Shown here: positions 17,467-26,997 of the stretch, piece by piece
How positions within the stretch are numbered: the stretch's first letter is position 1
Layout of the letters: the number at the start of each line of letters is the position of its first letter
Assembly: GCF_001645125.1 (NCBI RefSeq)
Contig: NZ_LXKA01000209.1
Span: 44,712-108,711, forward strand
Direction: 5' to 3'
Length of the DNA: 64,000 nucleotides
Origin: Paraburkholderia ginsengiterrae
GTDB taxonomy: Bacteria > Pseudomonadota > Gammaproteobacteria > Burkholderiales > Burkholderiaceae
Made by a program: the position numbers and the translations under genes
The notes under the pieces: generated by a model
Told to the model about the DNA's origin: nothing
Databases searched by the model: none
Seen by the model: only the letters and a program-made list of their open reading frames with translations

Positions 17467-18252
17467 ATGGATAAAGACATTTTTCTGAAGGTGATCGATG
17501 AACTATGCGACGAAGCGCGGGCGATTGCACACACATATTTCAGTGAGCCGCCTTCGATGGAGCAGAAGGCCGACAGGACGCCGGTGACCCAAGCCGATCG
17601 TGATATTGAAGTTGCGCTCGTTGCTTCGATCCGGCGTGCTTTTCCCAATCACACTATTGTCGGCGAGGAATTTGGTGAGCAATCCGCTACAAGTGCGCAG
17701 ACGTCAGTCGAGCGGTATACATGGATTGTCGATCCGGTAGACGGAACAGGCAGCTTTACCGTCGGCAACCCTCTGTTCGGCACGCTGATTGGCGTGCTGA
17801 GAAACGGCGCACCTTGGATTGGCGCCGTGGAAATGCCGATTCTGGGAGAGCGCTGGCTTGGCGCTCCGGCAGGAAGTTTTCTGAATGGGCGCAAGGTCGC
17901 GACCAGCACCTGTGACAGTCTTGCTAAAAGCAAGCTGTGCACCACGACGCCGGACATCTTTGATCTACAGGAACGTCGGGCATTCGAATGCGTTGCCTCG
18001 CAGGTCGCGTTGCGTCGCTACGGCGGTGATTGCTACAACTACGCGCTGCTGGCGACGGGTCGTGTGGATCTGGTTATTGAAGCGGGTCTTCAGCCCCACG
18101 ATTACCTTCCATTGGTCCCCGTTATTGAAGCGGCGGGAGGAATCATGACTGATTGGGAGGGACGCCCGCTCAGGCGTCATTCGGATGGACACGTCATTGC
18201 GGCTGCAAACGAAGTTTTGTACCGTCAGGCACTAGCGCTGCTTGGCGGATAG
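17467..18252 (+). CDS. Inositol-monophosphatase-family phosphatase, HisN-like
   Basis: 261 residues from the ATG at 17467 (a GTG three bases earlier is possible). It has the metal-binding motifs of the family: GEEFGE (about residue 60), DPVDGTGSF (about 92) and HDYLPLVPVIEAAGG (about 216). The last has HD where inositol phosphatases have WD, and together with GGDCYNYALLATGRVDLVIE this resembles histidinol-phosphatase HisN more than SuhB. It is a Mg-dependent hydrolase of a small phosphorylated metabolite. Why it lies between a porin and a lipoprotein gene in a catabolic region is unclear. Confidence 0.82.
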   Translation: MDKDIFLKVIDELCDEARAIAHTYFSEPPSMEQKADRTPVTQADRDIEVALVASIRRAFPNHTIVGEEFGEQSATSAQTSVERYTWIVDPVDGTGSFTVGNPLFGTLIGVLRNGAPWIGAVEMPILGERWLGAPAGSFLNGRKVATSTCDSLAKSKLCTTTPDIFDLQERRAFECVASQVALRRYGGDCYNYALLATGRVDLVIEAGLQPHDYLPLVPVIEAAGGIMTDWEGRPLRRHSDGHVIAAANEVLYRQALALLGG

Positions 18253-18376
18253 TCCAAGGGGGCTGAGGGAAAGGCTGGACATTCATGGTAGGCGCGCGTG
18301 CGATGCGCCTCTGCGGTCTTCGTGCGTGAGTCACGCCGTATCAGATCTTGTAACGCTGTAAATTGGAGTTCTTTCT

Positions 18377-19507
18377 ATGAAATTAGGAATCTTAAATTAT
18401 TTGTCATTGCTGGTACCTGTCATAGGTATGACGGCCTGTGGCGGCGGAAATGACATACATACGACTCCACACTTGATAACGACGATCCCGGTCCACACTC
18501 CCGGAGCGGGATTTCTCTTCGATATAAGCTACGTGGACCAGAATCAAGGGCAATATTATCTGGCTGACGTGAGCAACAACGCCGTTGACGTCGTCAACGT
18601 AGGCAGCAATCAGCTGACATCGCAAATCAAGCCGGGTTTCGCGGGCTTCAGTGGATCTGCTGATACGGCGGGGCCGGAAGGTCTTGTAGGTATTCCCAAT
18701 ACCAATCTTCTGTACGTCGCGGATGTCAACTCCGTTAAGATTCTCAATGTCTCCAATGGACAGCTTGTGAAGAACATTCCGGTTGCGACCTCCGGACTAC
18801 GTACGGACTCGGTCTGCTTCGATCCGGACGACAATGTGATCATGGCAACCAATCCGGCGGACTCGCCTCCGTTCGCGACGTTTATATCAACGGTCACTCA
18901 GAGCGTCATTGCCACCCTTAAATTCCCTGATTCGGCCGGTTTGGAACAATGTCAGTATGACAAAGTGACCAAGAACTTCCTGCTGAATAATGACGGCACG
19001 CCGGCAAACGTTCATGGCGAGATGGATGTCATCTCCGCACGTTCGGTCGTCTCGGGCGCGCCGAAAGCGTCGGGTGCTTATGCACTTCCAGCTTGCAACC
19101 CTAACGGGATGGCGTTAGGGCCGAACAATGACGTCCTGGTGGCTTGTATTCCAGACAACGGCGCGCCTCTTATTAGTCTGATCGTTGATCGTACAACCGG
19201 CTCCATTCTCTCAACGATCCCGTTTGGAGGGGCGGACCAGGTCGCCTACGATGTTGTGACGAACCGATACTTTATTCCTGCCTTTCGCAATCAAAAGAGT
19301 GGAGTGGCTGGGGCTGCCGCATCCGCCGTGCCCACGCTTGGCGTAGTCGATGCGTCGTCACGTGCCGTGATAGCGCAACTGCCGATGGGGACCGGAGCTC
19401 ATTCCATCGCCGTCCATGGTGCGTCACACCAGGTGTACGTACCATTCGCGGGTAGTGGCTCAGGACCGTTTTCTTCAAATGGCATTGCGGTCTTTTCGAC
19501 CCAATAA
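18377..19507 (+). CDS. Secreted beta-propeller lipoprotein, unknown function
   Basis: 376 residues. The N-terminus has a hydrophobic stretch followed by GMTACGGG, a probable lipobox with lipidated Cys 21. The rest has repeated YVADVNSVKILNVSNGQLVK-like blades (near residues 60, 115 and 265), as in YncE/SMP-30-like beta-propellers. Proteins of this shape are periplasmic or outer-membrane-anchored and may bind or hydrolyse small ligands such as lactones. No catalytic residues could be assigned. Base composition is slightly richer in A/T than the neighbours at its start. Confidence 0.65.
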   Translation: MKLGILNYLSLLVPVIGMTACGGGNDIHTTPHLITTIPVHTPGAGFLFDISYVDQNQGQYYLADVSNNAVDVVNVGSNQLTSQIKPGFAGFSGSADTAGPEGLVGIPNTNLLYVADVNSVKILNVSNGQLVKNIPVATSGLRTDSVCFDPDDNVIMATNPADSPPFATFISTVTQSVIATLKFPDSAGLEQCQYDKVTKNFLLNNDGTPANVHGEMDVISARSVVSGAPKASGAYALPACNPNGMALGPNNDVLVACIPDNGAPLISLIVDRTTGSILSTIPFGGADQVAYDVVTNRYFIPAFRNQKSGVAGAAASAVPTLGVVDASSRAVIAQLPMGTGAHSIAVHGASHQVYVPFAGSGSGPFSSNGIAVFSTQ

Positions 19508-19531
19508 CGCTTAAGTTTGCGGGTGTCTGCC

Positions 19532-19556
19532 AACGGCGGTCGAGGTGGCCGCCGTT
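19532..19556 (+). terminator. Terminator-like hairpin between convergent genes
   Basis: AACGGCGG (19532-19539) pairs with CCGCCGTT (19549-19556) and is followed by TTGG, only a short T-run. It sits 25 bp after the lipoprotein stop and just before the end of the convergent Lrp/AsnC gene. Confidence 0.5.
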
Positions 19557-19564
19557 TTGGTCCA

Positions 19565-20038
19565 TCATTCGTCGCGGATACGTACTGGCAGTGCTGTCTT
19601 GTATTCGACACGGCGAAGCGCCACCGACGTGTGGATGTCGCGCACGCCGTCGATCTTCGTGAGCTTGGTCATCACGAACCGCTCAATCCCTGCAATGTCG
19701 CCAGCGACGACGCGAAGCATGTAGTCGAAGGCGCCGGTCATCAGATAGCACTCCATTACTTCTTCAAAGTTTGCGATTGCACGCTCGAAGGCCGCAAGCC
19801 GAACTTCGCTCTTCTTTTCGATCGCCACCGACACGTAAGCATTGACCGGAAAGCCTGCCTTTTCCTGGTCGAGCAGAGTCACGTACTGCGTGATTACGCC
19901 GTTCTCTTCAAGTAAGCGGATCCGCCGATAAAACGGGGAAAGCGACAAGCCCAGAGTCTCAGCCAGGTCGGAGGCCTTGGTGTGCGCGTCGCGCTGAAGC
20001 GCGTGCAGGATAGTCACGTCATTGCGATCGAATTTCAT
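19565..20038 (-). CDS. Lrp/AsnC-family transcriptional regulator
   Basis: 157 residues. N-terminal HTH: DRNDVTILHALQRDAHTKAS, then LAETLGLSLSPFYRRIRLLE. The C-terminal RAM ligand-binding domain includes YVSVAIEKK, ECYLMTGAFDYMLRVVAGDI and GVRDIHTSVALRRVEYKTAL. Such regulators sense amino acids and commonly control the gene next to them. It is divergent from the fused indolepyruvate ferredoxin oxidoreductase, whose promoter gap contains an inverted repeat, so it probably controls that gene in response to an amino acid. Confidence 0.92.
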   Translation of the reverse strand: MKFDRNDVTILHALQRDAHTKASDLAETLGLSLSPFYRRIRLLEENGVITQYVTLLDQEKAGFPVNAYVSVAIEKKSEVRLAAFERAIANFEEVMECYLMTGAFDYMLRVVAGDIAGIERFVMTKLTKIDGVRDIHTSVALRRVEYKTALPVRIRDE

Positions 20039-20060
20039 TGGCTAACTTTCTCTGAGATGC

Positions 20061-20092
20061 AGCCGAATCCGGCAGCGATTGCTAATTCGGCT
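20061..20092. promoter_or_regulatory. Inverted repeat AGCCGAAT-N16-ATTCGGCT, candidate Lrp/AsnC operator
   Basis: AGCCGAAT (20061-20068) and ATTCGGCT (20085-20092) form 8-bp perfect arms, placed 23 bp upstream of the regulator start and about 90 bp upstream of the oxidoreductase start. The arm sequence is unlike the TTGTGATCACAA sites, which are absent from this gap. Confidence 0.5.
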
Positions 20093-20180
20093 CAATTTGA
20101 TGGTTAAGTTTGGCACAACTCGTCTCTTGCGGCTACATAAAATGGACCTCATCCCACACATGAAGCAGCGGAGGCAAGCG

Positions 20181-23100
20181 ATGAATATGCGAGCAGTCGA
20201 GATCGAGCGCCAACTCGACATGGAGTACCGTCTTGAGGATCGTTACCGTCGAGAGAACGGCACTGTTTTCCTGACCGGTACCCAGGCGCTCGTGCGAATT
20301 CTGGTCGAACAGGCTCGCAGTGATCGCGCTGCTGGTTTTAATACCGGAGGCCTTGTGTCAGGCTACCGCGGATCGCCACTGGGAGGCTTTGACCAGGAGC
20401 TGTGGCGGCAGAAGAAGCTGCTCGCAGAGCATGACATCCGCTTTGAGCCCGGCCTGAATGAGGACCTCGGTGCGACAATGCTTTGGGGTGCCCAACAGGT
20501 CGATGCATTTCCGGGCAAGCGCGTCGACGGTGTGTTTTCCATGTGGTACGGCAAGGGTCCCGGCGTAGACCGTACCGGCGATGTATTCCGGAACGCCAAT
20601 ATTCTGGGTACGTCGCGGCAAGGTGGTGTGCTGGCGGTAGCCGGAGATGACCATGCAGCACAATCGTCCATGTTCCCGCACCAGACCGATCACGTGTTTG
20701 AAGGCGCGATGATGCCGATCCTCTTTCCGGCATCGGTCGAGGAATACATCGAGTTTGGCTTGACCGGTTACGCGATGTCCCGTTTTTCAGGGCTCTGGGT
20801 GGCGTTCAAGGCGATCACGGAAACGGTCGAGAGTGGGCGTTCGATGGCCGTGCATGGGCACACGGAGAACGCTGCCTCGCGGTTCACATTGCCCGAAGAC
20901 ATTTATGTACCGGAGGTCCGCGGTTTTAATTACGATCCAAACCTTCGGTGGCCGGCTGAGCGTAGTGAGCTTGAACGACGTGTGTTGGATGAGCGGCTTC
21001 CCGCCGCGCTCGGGTTTATGCGTGCCAATCCGCTCGATCGTACGCTGGTTAGGCCGCAAGGTGCACGCGTCGGTATCGTTACTGTCGGCAAGGCGCATGG
21101 AGACGTGCTCGCCGCCTTTGAAGCGCTCGGGCTGTCACTGAGAGATCTGGAGCACTTCGGAATTGGTGTCTACAAGATCGGCATGATCTGGCCGCTCGAG
21201 GCACAAGGAGTGCGCGCGTTCGCCCGTGGCATGCAGGCGCTTGTCGTCGTTGAAGAGAAGCGTTCGTTCGTTGAACGGCAGATCAAGGAGGCGTTGTTCA
21301 ACCTTCGGGCAGACGAACGTCCTGCCGTCTTCGGCAAGGACCTGGGTGAAGCGGGCCCGTTACTGCCCGCCGCGATGGAGTTCGCACCCGAACAGATTGT
21401 CGCCGCACTGAAGCGGTTCTTCGCACACACCAACGTTCAACTGGCTACGCCTGCGCCGGTCAGCTTGCCGACGCAACGCAATGGTTCGCGCTTCATCCCG
21501 CTCACTCTCACCAAGGGCGCGGAGCCGCTCACCCGCAAGCCGTTCTTTTGCGCGGGGTGTCCTCACAACTCGTCCACCAAGCTGCCGGACGGATCCTACG
21601 CCGCCGCTGGCATTGGCTGTCACATCATGGCACTCGGCGAAGCAGGCGACACCGCGACGTTTTGCCAGATGGGCGGGGAAGGGGTGCAGTGGATTGGCAT
21701 GTCGTCGTTCATGGATATCCCGCACATGTTCGTCAACCTCGGGGACGGCACGTACCAGCACTCGGGTAGCCTCGCGATCCGGCAGTCAGTTGCCGCAAAA
21801 TCGAACGTCACGTACAAGATTCTTTTTAATGATGCAGTTGCTATGACCGGTGGGCAGCCGGCCGAAGGCGGTCTGACTGTGCAACGCGCCGTGGCACAAG
21901 TGGTCGCTGAGGGTGCCGCCAAGGTGGTGGTGGTTACAGATGAGCCCGAAAAATATTCAGGCCGATCGGAGTTGCCCGCTTCGGTGGAAGTGCAGCATCG
22001 CGACGATCTCGATGCGCTGCAGCGTATCCTGCGTGAGGCGAAAGGCGTCTCGGTAATTGTCTATGACCAGACGTGCGCTGCTGAAAAGCGCCGTCGGCGC
22101 AAGCGGGGCAAACTCATCGACCCGCCCACGCGTGTGGTTATCAACCCTGCAGTCTGTGAGGGATGCGGTGATTGCTCCGTGCAATCGAACTGCATCGCAA
22201 TTGAACCGCTTGAAACCGATCTTGGCCGTAAGCGCTCGGTCAATCAGTCGAGCTGCAACAAGGACACGTCGTGTCTGAAGGGATTTTGTCCGAGCTTTGT
22301 GACGGTTGAAGGACTTCAGCCCAAGCGGCCTGACCAGAAACGTATTGGTGTAATCGAAGAGGAATGGCGTGCGAAGCTGCCGGCGCCAGCGTCCGTGTCG
22401 GAAGAATTGAAGAAGCACGCGAGCATCGTTGTGACCGGCATCGGTGGTACGGGTGTGGTCACAATTGGAGCAATTCTCGCCATGGCAGCGCACCTTGAGG
22501 GCAAGGGCGCTTCCACACTCGATTTTACGGGTCTTGCACAGAAGAACGGTGCCGTGATCAGTCACGTGCAGATAGCTACGAGCCGTGCAAAGATCGTCAC
22601 GTCTCGCATTGGTGCTCATGCAGCCAATGTGCTGCTCGGTTGCGATGCGGTAGTCGCAGCGTCCTCTGGAGCGCTCTCGCGGGCGGCATCCGGGGTGACG
22701 CGAGCGGTCGTGAACGAGCGCATCACTCCTACGTCGGACTTCGTGCGTAACGGCGACTTGCCGGTCAGCAAGGCGATTCATCAGACCGCGATCGAAAGCG
22801 CGATCGGCGATGCACCCGCTGCCTTCTGGGACGGCTCCGGCGCGGCTGAAGCGCTGTTCGGTGATGCGATTGCGTCGAACATGATGATGGTTGGATACGC
22901 GTATCAATTGGGACTGATCCCCCTCTCTGAAGAGGCGATTGGGCGCGCCATCGAACTCAACGGTACCGCTGTAAAGATGAATGAGCGTGCCTTCTTCTGG
23001 GGCCGGCTGATGGCGCACGACGCCAGTGTCATTGAGCGGGTTTCCGGCAAGGTTCCTGCGGAGTCTGGTCCGTTTCAGTTGGACCGCTTTGTCGCTGAGC

Positions 23101-23720
23101 GTGTACGCGACCTCGAGCTCTACCAGAACGCGGCCTATGGGCGTCGTTACAAGGCGCTGGTCGAGAGCGTCCAACAAGCGGAGCGTCGGGTTTCCGGCGC
23201 AGTCGGTGGTCTGACCGAAGCCGTTGCCCGCAATTACTTCAAGGTTCTCGCCTACAAGGACGAATACGAAGTGGCCCGGCTGCATACCGACGGCAGCTTC
23301 CGCTCATATCTGTCGGGAGCATTCGATGGTGGCGGCAAGAAGACCTTTTACATGGCACCACCGCTTCTGACCCGTCGCGACCCTCGTACTGGTCGCCGGA
23401 ACAAGATTGCACTTCGTGCCGCCTGGCTGGACCCGCTCCTGCGTGTGATGAAGCACGGAAAAGTCCTGCGTGGCACAGCGCTGGACCCGTTTGGCCGACA
23501 GCAGGATCGAGTCATCGAGCGAGCGCTGATTGGTGAGTTCGAGGAGGACGTGAGTCTGGCAATTCAAAGTCTCTCGAACAAAACAATTGACACAGCAATT
23601 GCGCTGCTCCGGGTGCCCTCATCGATTCGCGGCTTCGGCGTTATCAAGGAACGCAACTACGAACATGCCCGCCCGGTCCGTCAACAATACCGCGCAATGC
23701 TGCTGGCGAGTGGTCGGTAA
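20181..23720 (+). CDS. Indolepyruvate:ferredoxin oxidoreductase family, fused IorA-IorB type
   Basis: 1179 residues. I choose the ATG at 20181 (GGAGG upstream) over an open extension to 20079. Order of domains: pyruvate:ferredoxin oxidoreductase-like domain (GGLVSGYRGSPLGGFDQEL), thiamine-diphosphate domain (FFCAGCPHNSST, GIGCH, QMGGEGVQWIG), a 4Fe-4S motif (CEGCGDCSVQSNC near residue 655), then the gamma-type domain (VVTGIGGTGVVTIGAILAMA). It oxidatively decarboxylates 2-oxo acids (aryl pyruvates or branched 2-oxo acids) to acyl-CoA. With the aminotransferase and Leu/Phe-type dehydrogenase here it would form the second step of amino acid breakdown. No dedicated ferredoxin gene is visible. 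Confidence 0.9.
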   Translation: MNMRAVEIERQLDMEYRLEDRYRRENGTVFLTGTQALVRILVEQARSDRAAGFNTGGLVSGYRGSPLGGFDQELWRQKKLLAEHDIRFEPGLNEDLGATMLWGAQQVDAFPGKRVDGVFSMWYGKGPGVDRTGDVFRNANILGTSRQGGVLAVAGDDHAAQSSMFPHQTDHVFEGAMMPILFPASVEEYIEFGLTGYAMSRFSGLWVAFKAITETVESGRSMAVHGHTENAASRFTLPEDIYVPEVRGFNYDPNLRWPAERSELERRVLDERLPAALGFMRANPLDRTLVRPQGARVGIVTVGKAHGDVLAAFEALGLSLRDLEHFGIGVYKIGMIWPLEAQGVRAFARGMQALVVVEEKRSFVERQIKEALFNLRADERPAVFGKDLGEAGPLLPAAMEFAPEQIVAALKRFFAHTNVQLATPAPVSLPTQRNGSRFIPLTLTKGAEPLTRKPFFCAGCPHNSSTKLPDGSYAAAGIGCHIMALGEAGDTATFCQMGGEGVQWIGMSSFMDIPHMFVNLGDGTYQHSGSLAIRQSVAAKSNVTYKILFNDAVAMTGGQPAEGGLTVQRAVAQVVAEGAAKVVVVTDEPEKYSGRSELPASVEVQHRDDLDALQRILREAKGVSVIVYDQTCAAEKRRRRKRGKLIDPPTRVVINPAVCEGCGDCSVQSNCIAIEPLETDLGRKRSVNQSSCNKDTSCLKGFCPSFVTVEGLQPKRPDQKRIGVIEEEWRAKLPAPASVSEELKKHASIVVTGIGGTGVVTIGAILAMAAHLEGKGASTLDFTGLAQKNGAVISHVQIATSRAKIVTSRIGAHAANVLLGCDAVVAASSGALSRAASGVTRAVVNERITPTSDFVRNGDLPVSKAIHQTAIESAIGDAPAAFWDGSGAAEALFGDAIASNMMMVGYAYQLGLIPLSEEAIGRAIELNGTAVKMNERAFFWGRLMAHDASVIERVSGKVPAESGPFQLDRFVAERVRDLELYQNAAYGRRYKALVESVQQAERRVSGAVGGLTEAVARNYFKVLAYKDEYEVARLHTDGSFRSYLSGAFDGGGKKTFYMAPPLLTRRDPRTGRRNKIALRAAWLDPLLRVMKHGKVLRGTALDPFGRQQDRVIERALIGEFEEDVSLAIQSLSNKTIDTAIALLRVPSSIRGFGVIKERNYEHARPVRQQYRAMLLASGR

Positions 23721-23754
23721 GCAGCTTGGTGAGTGAATTTTGGAGGAGATGAAT

Positions 23755-24522
23755 ATGATGATTGGTGAAGGCACTTTTCTGGTCACGGGCGGTGGTTCTG
23801 GGCTTGGCGCAGCGGTCGGTCGCGCACTGCTTGAGCGTGGCGCGAACGTGGCGTTTGCGGACATTGATATCAACGGAGCCACCACTGAGGCGGCGAACAA
23901 CCCGGAACGGGGTTTGGCGCTGCAGGTCGACGTGACCGATGGCAAGAGCGTGGAGGCGGCAGTTGGTGCTGTTACGGATCGCTTTGGTTCGTTGCGAGGC
24001 GTCGTGAATTGTGCGGGTATTGCTCCCGCTCAGCGCATCATTGGCCGTGAGGGGCCGCACTCGCTGGAGCTATTTTCCAAAGTGGTGTCGGTCAATCTGA
24101 TCGGCACATTCAACGTCATGCGCATCGCCGCGGCCGCTATGGCAGCTAATGAGCTGGACGCTCATGGCGAACGGGGCGTGATCATCAATACGGCTTCAGC
24201 TGCTGCTTTTGATGGTCAGATTGGTCAGGCGGCATATGCAGCGTCGAAAGGCGGGGTCGTGTCGCTCACATTGCCGGCAGCGCGTGAACTCGGACGCAAT
24301 GCGATTCGGGTTGTCACGATTGCCCCGGGTATCTTCGAGACGCCGATGCTCCTCGGTATGCCAGCTGACGTTCAGAAAGCGCTGGGGGAGGGTGTCCCAT
24401 TCCCTCAACGTCTCGGTCGCCCTGCTGAATTTGCAGCGCTTGTCGGGCACATCGTCGAGAACGCCTATCTGAACGGTGAGGTTATCCGCCTCGATGGTGC
24501 GTTGCGCATGGCGCCGCGCTGA
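23755..24522 (+). CDS. SDR dehydrogenase, 3-hydroxy-2-methylbutyryl-CoA dehydrogenase type
   Basis: 255 residues. Four candidate starts lie close together (TTG 23740, ATG 23749, 23755, 23758); 23755 has the best spacing to GGAGGAG. Cofactor motif [11 protein letters not shown]-type NCAGIAP, catalytic Ser and Tyr-x3-Lys in [20 protein letters not shown] (YAASK). The overall sequence resembles type 2 3-hydroxyacyl-CoA dehydrogenase (HSD10), including [17 protein letters not shown] and [17 protein letters not shown]. That enzyme oxidises 3-hydroxyacyl-CoA, notably in isoleucine breakdown. It is followed by a thiolase, which supports this role. Confidence 0.85.
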   Translation: MMIGEGTFLVTGGGSGLGAAVGRALLERGANVAFADIDINGATTEAANNPERGLALQVDVTDGKSVEAAVGAVTDRFGSLRGVVNCAGIAPAQRIIGREGPHSLELFSKVVSVNLIGTFNVMRIAAAAMAANELDAHGERGVIINTASAAAFDGQIGQAAYAASKGGVVSLTLPAARELGRNAIRVVTIAPGIFETPMLLGMPADVQKALGEGVPFPQRLGRPAEFAALVGHIVENAYLNGEVIRLDGALRMAPR

Positions 24523-24543
24523 ACTGACTAACAGGAGCAAACC

Positions 24544-25731
24544 ATGAGATTTCATGAGGACGACATCGTCATCGTCGGTGCAAAGCGTACAGCGATCGGC
24601 GCTTTCCACGGGCAATTCAAAGACGTCACTTCGCCGCGGTTAGCCTCTTTCGCGATCGACGCAGCGATCAAACAGGCCGCCGTCGATCCGGCGACGATTG
24701 ACGAGGCGATCTTCGGATGCTGTCTGCCGGCGGGACTGGGGCAGGCGCCGGCGCGGCAGGCGGTGCTTGGCGCGGGTCTCGCTCATACCGTCCCGGCGAC
24801 GACGGTGAACAAGATGTGTGGGTCTGGCATGAAGGCAGTAATGCTCGCACACGATCTGCTTCGCTGCGGAACCGCGACGGTGGCGGTGGCGGGTGGGATG
24901 GAGTCCATGAGTAATTCGCCTTATCTATTGCCGAAGGCCCGCCAGGGTCTTCGCATGGGGCACGGGCAAGTGCTGGACCATATGTTTCTCGATGGGCTGC
25001 AGGATGCGTACGAAGGCAAATTGATGGGCTGCTACGCGGACGCTTCGGCACGCGACTGGCGTTTGACACGCGAGGCTCAGGACACGTTCGCAAGCGAATC
25101 AATCCGGCGTGCCCAGCACGCCGTTACAAGCGGTGCGTTTGAAGCGGAGATTGCGCCCGTTGCATTGGTCGACAAGAAGGGGGCTCATTCTATCGGTCGC
25201 GACGAAACACCTGAACTGTGCGATCTGGAAAAGGTTTCGAAGCTGCGTCCGGCCTTTGTCGCTGATGGCACCGTGACTGCGGCAAACGCGTCGTCGATTT
25301 CTGACGGCGCAGCCGCTCTCGTGCTAATGCGGGCCGATACAGCGTCCGCCGCCGGTCTTACCCCGCTCGCGCGCATTGCGTCGCATGCCACGAATGCTCT
25401 CGCCCCGGCGAAGTACACCGAGGCACCCGGCGGTGCGATCACGAAGGCAATTTTTCGGGCCGGCTGGAGTCAGGCGGACGTTGATCTGTTTGAGATTAAT
25501 GAGGCCTTTGCTGCCGTGACGATGATTGCAATGGCGGAACTTGGGCTGAAGCACGAGCGGGTCAACGTGAACGGTGGAGCGTGCGCAATGGGTCATCCGA
25601 TCGGCGCCAGCGGTGCGCGGATTCTCGTGACACTTCTCTATGCGCTGCGCGCTCGCAACGCGAAGCGCGGCATTGCTTCGCTGTGTCTCGGTGGCGGTGA
25701 AGCGACCGCTGTGGCGCTTGAGTTGCTCTGA
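24544..25731 (+). CDS. Thiolase (acetyl-CoA C-acyltransferase)
   Basis: 395 residues, normal length. Nucleophilic Cys in NKMCGSGMKAVMLAHDLL (about residue 90), His in NGGACAMGHPIGASGARI and second Cys in SLCLGGGEA near the end. AGGAG lies 7 bp before the ATG. It splits 3-oxoacyl-CoA with CoA, giving acetyl-CoA and a shorter acyl-CoA. Following the HSD10-like dehydrogenase, it would complete a beta-oxidation cycle, for example 2-methylacetoacetyl-CoA to acetyl-CoA and propionyl-CoA. Confidence 0.92.
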   Translation: MRFHEDDIVIVGAKRTAIGAFHGQFKDVTSPRLASFAIDAAIKQAAVDPATIDEAIFGCCLPAGLGQAPARQAVLGAGLAHTVPATTVNKMCGSGMKAVMLAHDLLRCGTATVAVAGGMESMSNSPYLLPKARQGLRMGHGQVLDHMFLDGLQDAYEGKLMGCYADASARDWRLTREAQDTFASESIRRAQHAVTSGAFEAEIAPVALVDKKGAHSIGRDETPELCDLEKVSKLRPAFVADGTVTAANASSISDGAAALVLMRADTASAAGLTPLARIASHATNALAPAKYTEAPGGAITKAIFRAGWSQADVDLFEINEAFAAVTMIAMAELGLKHERVNVNGGACAMGHPIGASGARILVTLLYALRARNAKRGIASLCLGGGEATAVALELL

Positions 25732-25788
25732 GCTGCCTGACTCCCGATAGCTCTGCGTCCCGGTAACCATTCATTCCTTAGTCATTCC

Positions 25789-26874
25789 ATGAACGCAAAA
25801 ATAGAAGCACGAAATCTCACTGCCGTGCAGCATCTGTTCGGGCTCGAGGGCGAACCCGCGCACGAAAAGGTCCTGTACATATCTGACCCGATTACGTCCC
25901 TTCGGGCGATCATCGCTGTGCACAGCACTGCTCGGGGACCGGCCTTTGGTGGTTGTCGCATGTGGCAGTACTCGAGTGACGAAGAGGCGCTGCGCGATGC
26001 ACTGCGCCTGTCTCATGGCATGAGTCTTAAGAATGCGATGGCGGACCTGCCGTACGGCGGAGGCAAATCCGTCATCATAAGGAACGATCGCCAACTGAAT
26101 CGCAAGGAGATGTTCCAGGCATTCGGTCGTGCGGTTCAGTCACTCGGCGGCCAATACATTACTGGCGAAGACGTCGGTACGACCGTCGATGACATGCTCG
26201 CAATCCAGTGTGCGTCGCCGTACGCCAGCGGCATCCCCCGGGAGGGAAAGTTTGGCGGCAATCCGTCACCAAAAACTGCCCTCGGCGTCTATGCCGCCAT
26301 TGAGCGGGCAGCAGATGTGCTTTTTGGGGCGGCCTCGCTTGGCGGCGTGACCGTTGCCATTCAGGGGCTGGGTTCGGTCGGCTGGGACCTGTGTGAGCGA
26401 CTGCATGCGGCCGGTTGCAAGTTGGTTGTCGCCGACATCGACTCCCTTCGCGTGAATACCGCGGCAGAGAAGTTTGACGCCAAGGTCGTCGATGTCCGCG
26501 ACATCGTTACCCAGGCGGTCGATGTGTTCGCGCCCTGTGCGCTTGGCGCGGTGTTAAATGCACCTGCAATTGCTGACATGCAATGCAAGATTGTTGCGGG
26601 CGCCGCCAACAATCAGTTGGAGACGGCGGACGACGCGCAGCGATTGCATTTGCGTGGGATTCAGTATCTGCCGGACTATGTTGTCAATGCTGGCGGGGTT
26701 ATCAGTTGCGTTCGCGAGTATGAAGGTGGTGGTGATGACGCATCCGTGGATCGGGAAGTTATACGTATCGCGGACCGGACAGCCAGCTTGATCGACGAGG
26801 CACAGGCGCAAGGCAAATCAATCGCCAGTGTCGCGTACGAGCAGGCCCTCAGAAAGATCAGCGTGGCGCTTTAG
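25789..26874 (+). CDS. Glu/Leu/Phe/Val dehydrogenase family amino acid dehydrogenase
   Basis: 361 residues, the length of leucine or phenylalanine dehydrogenases rather than GDH. Substrate-binding region ARGPAFGGCRMW, catalytic Lys in LPYGGGKSVI, ITGEDVGTTVDDM, Rossmann motif AIQGLGSVGWDLCERL and DYVVNAGGVISC at the end of the active-site cleft. It reversibly deaminates a hydrophobic amino acid to the 2-oxo acid with NAD. Together with the upstream oxidoreductase, SDR and thiolase it outlines a route from amino acid to acetyl-CoA. A terminator follows. Confidence 0.9.
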   Translation: MNAKIEARNLTAVQHLFGLEGEPAHEKVLYISDPITSLRAIIAVHSTARGPAFGGCRMWQYSSDEEALRDALRLSHGMSLKNAMADLPYGGGKSVIIRNDRQLNRKEMFQAFGRAVQSLGGQYITGEDVGTTVDDMLAIQCASPYASGIPREGKFGGNPSPKTALGVYAAIERAADVLFGAASLGGVTVAIQGLGSVGWDLCERLHAAGCKLVVADIDSLRVNTAAEKFDAKVVDVRDIVTQAVDVFAPCALGAVLNAPAIADMQCKIVAGAANNQLETADDAQRLHLRGIQYLPDYVVNAGGVISCVREYEGGGDDASVDREVIRIADRTASLIDEAQAQGKSIASVAYEQALRKISVAL

Positions 26875-26947
26875 CGAATCAAGTGTTTGCCTGAGAGTGC
26901 GCTGCGATGCCCGGCTTCCTTACCAAGGACCGGTAAGTTACAGCTTG

Positions 26948-26983
26948 AGCCACGCCAGATAGTTCGCTGGCGTGGCTTTTTTT
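26948..26983 (+). terminator. Rho-independent terminator after the amino acid dehydrogenase
   Basis: A perfect 11-bp stem, AGCCACGCCAG (26948-26958) with CTGGCGTGGCT (26967-26977), an 8-base loop and a run of T to 26983. It ends the unit that starts with the oxidoreductase gene. Confidence 0.9.
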
Positions 26984-26997
26984 GCCTCAATTTACAT

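Noticed and set aside
21957-23285. Long minus-strand open frame (442 codons) inside the oxidoreductase gene
   Set aside because: Lies antisense to a clearly conserved enzyme region; composition typical of a G+C-rich shadow.
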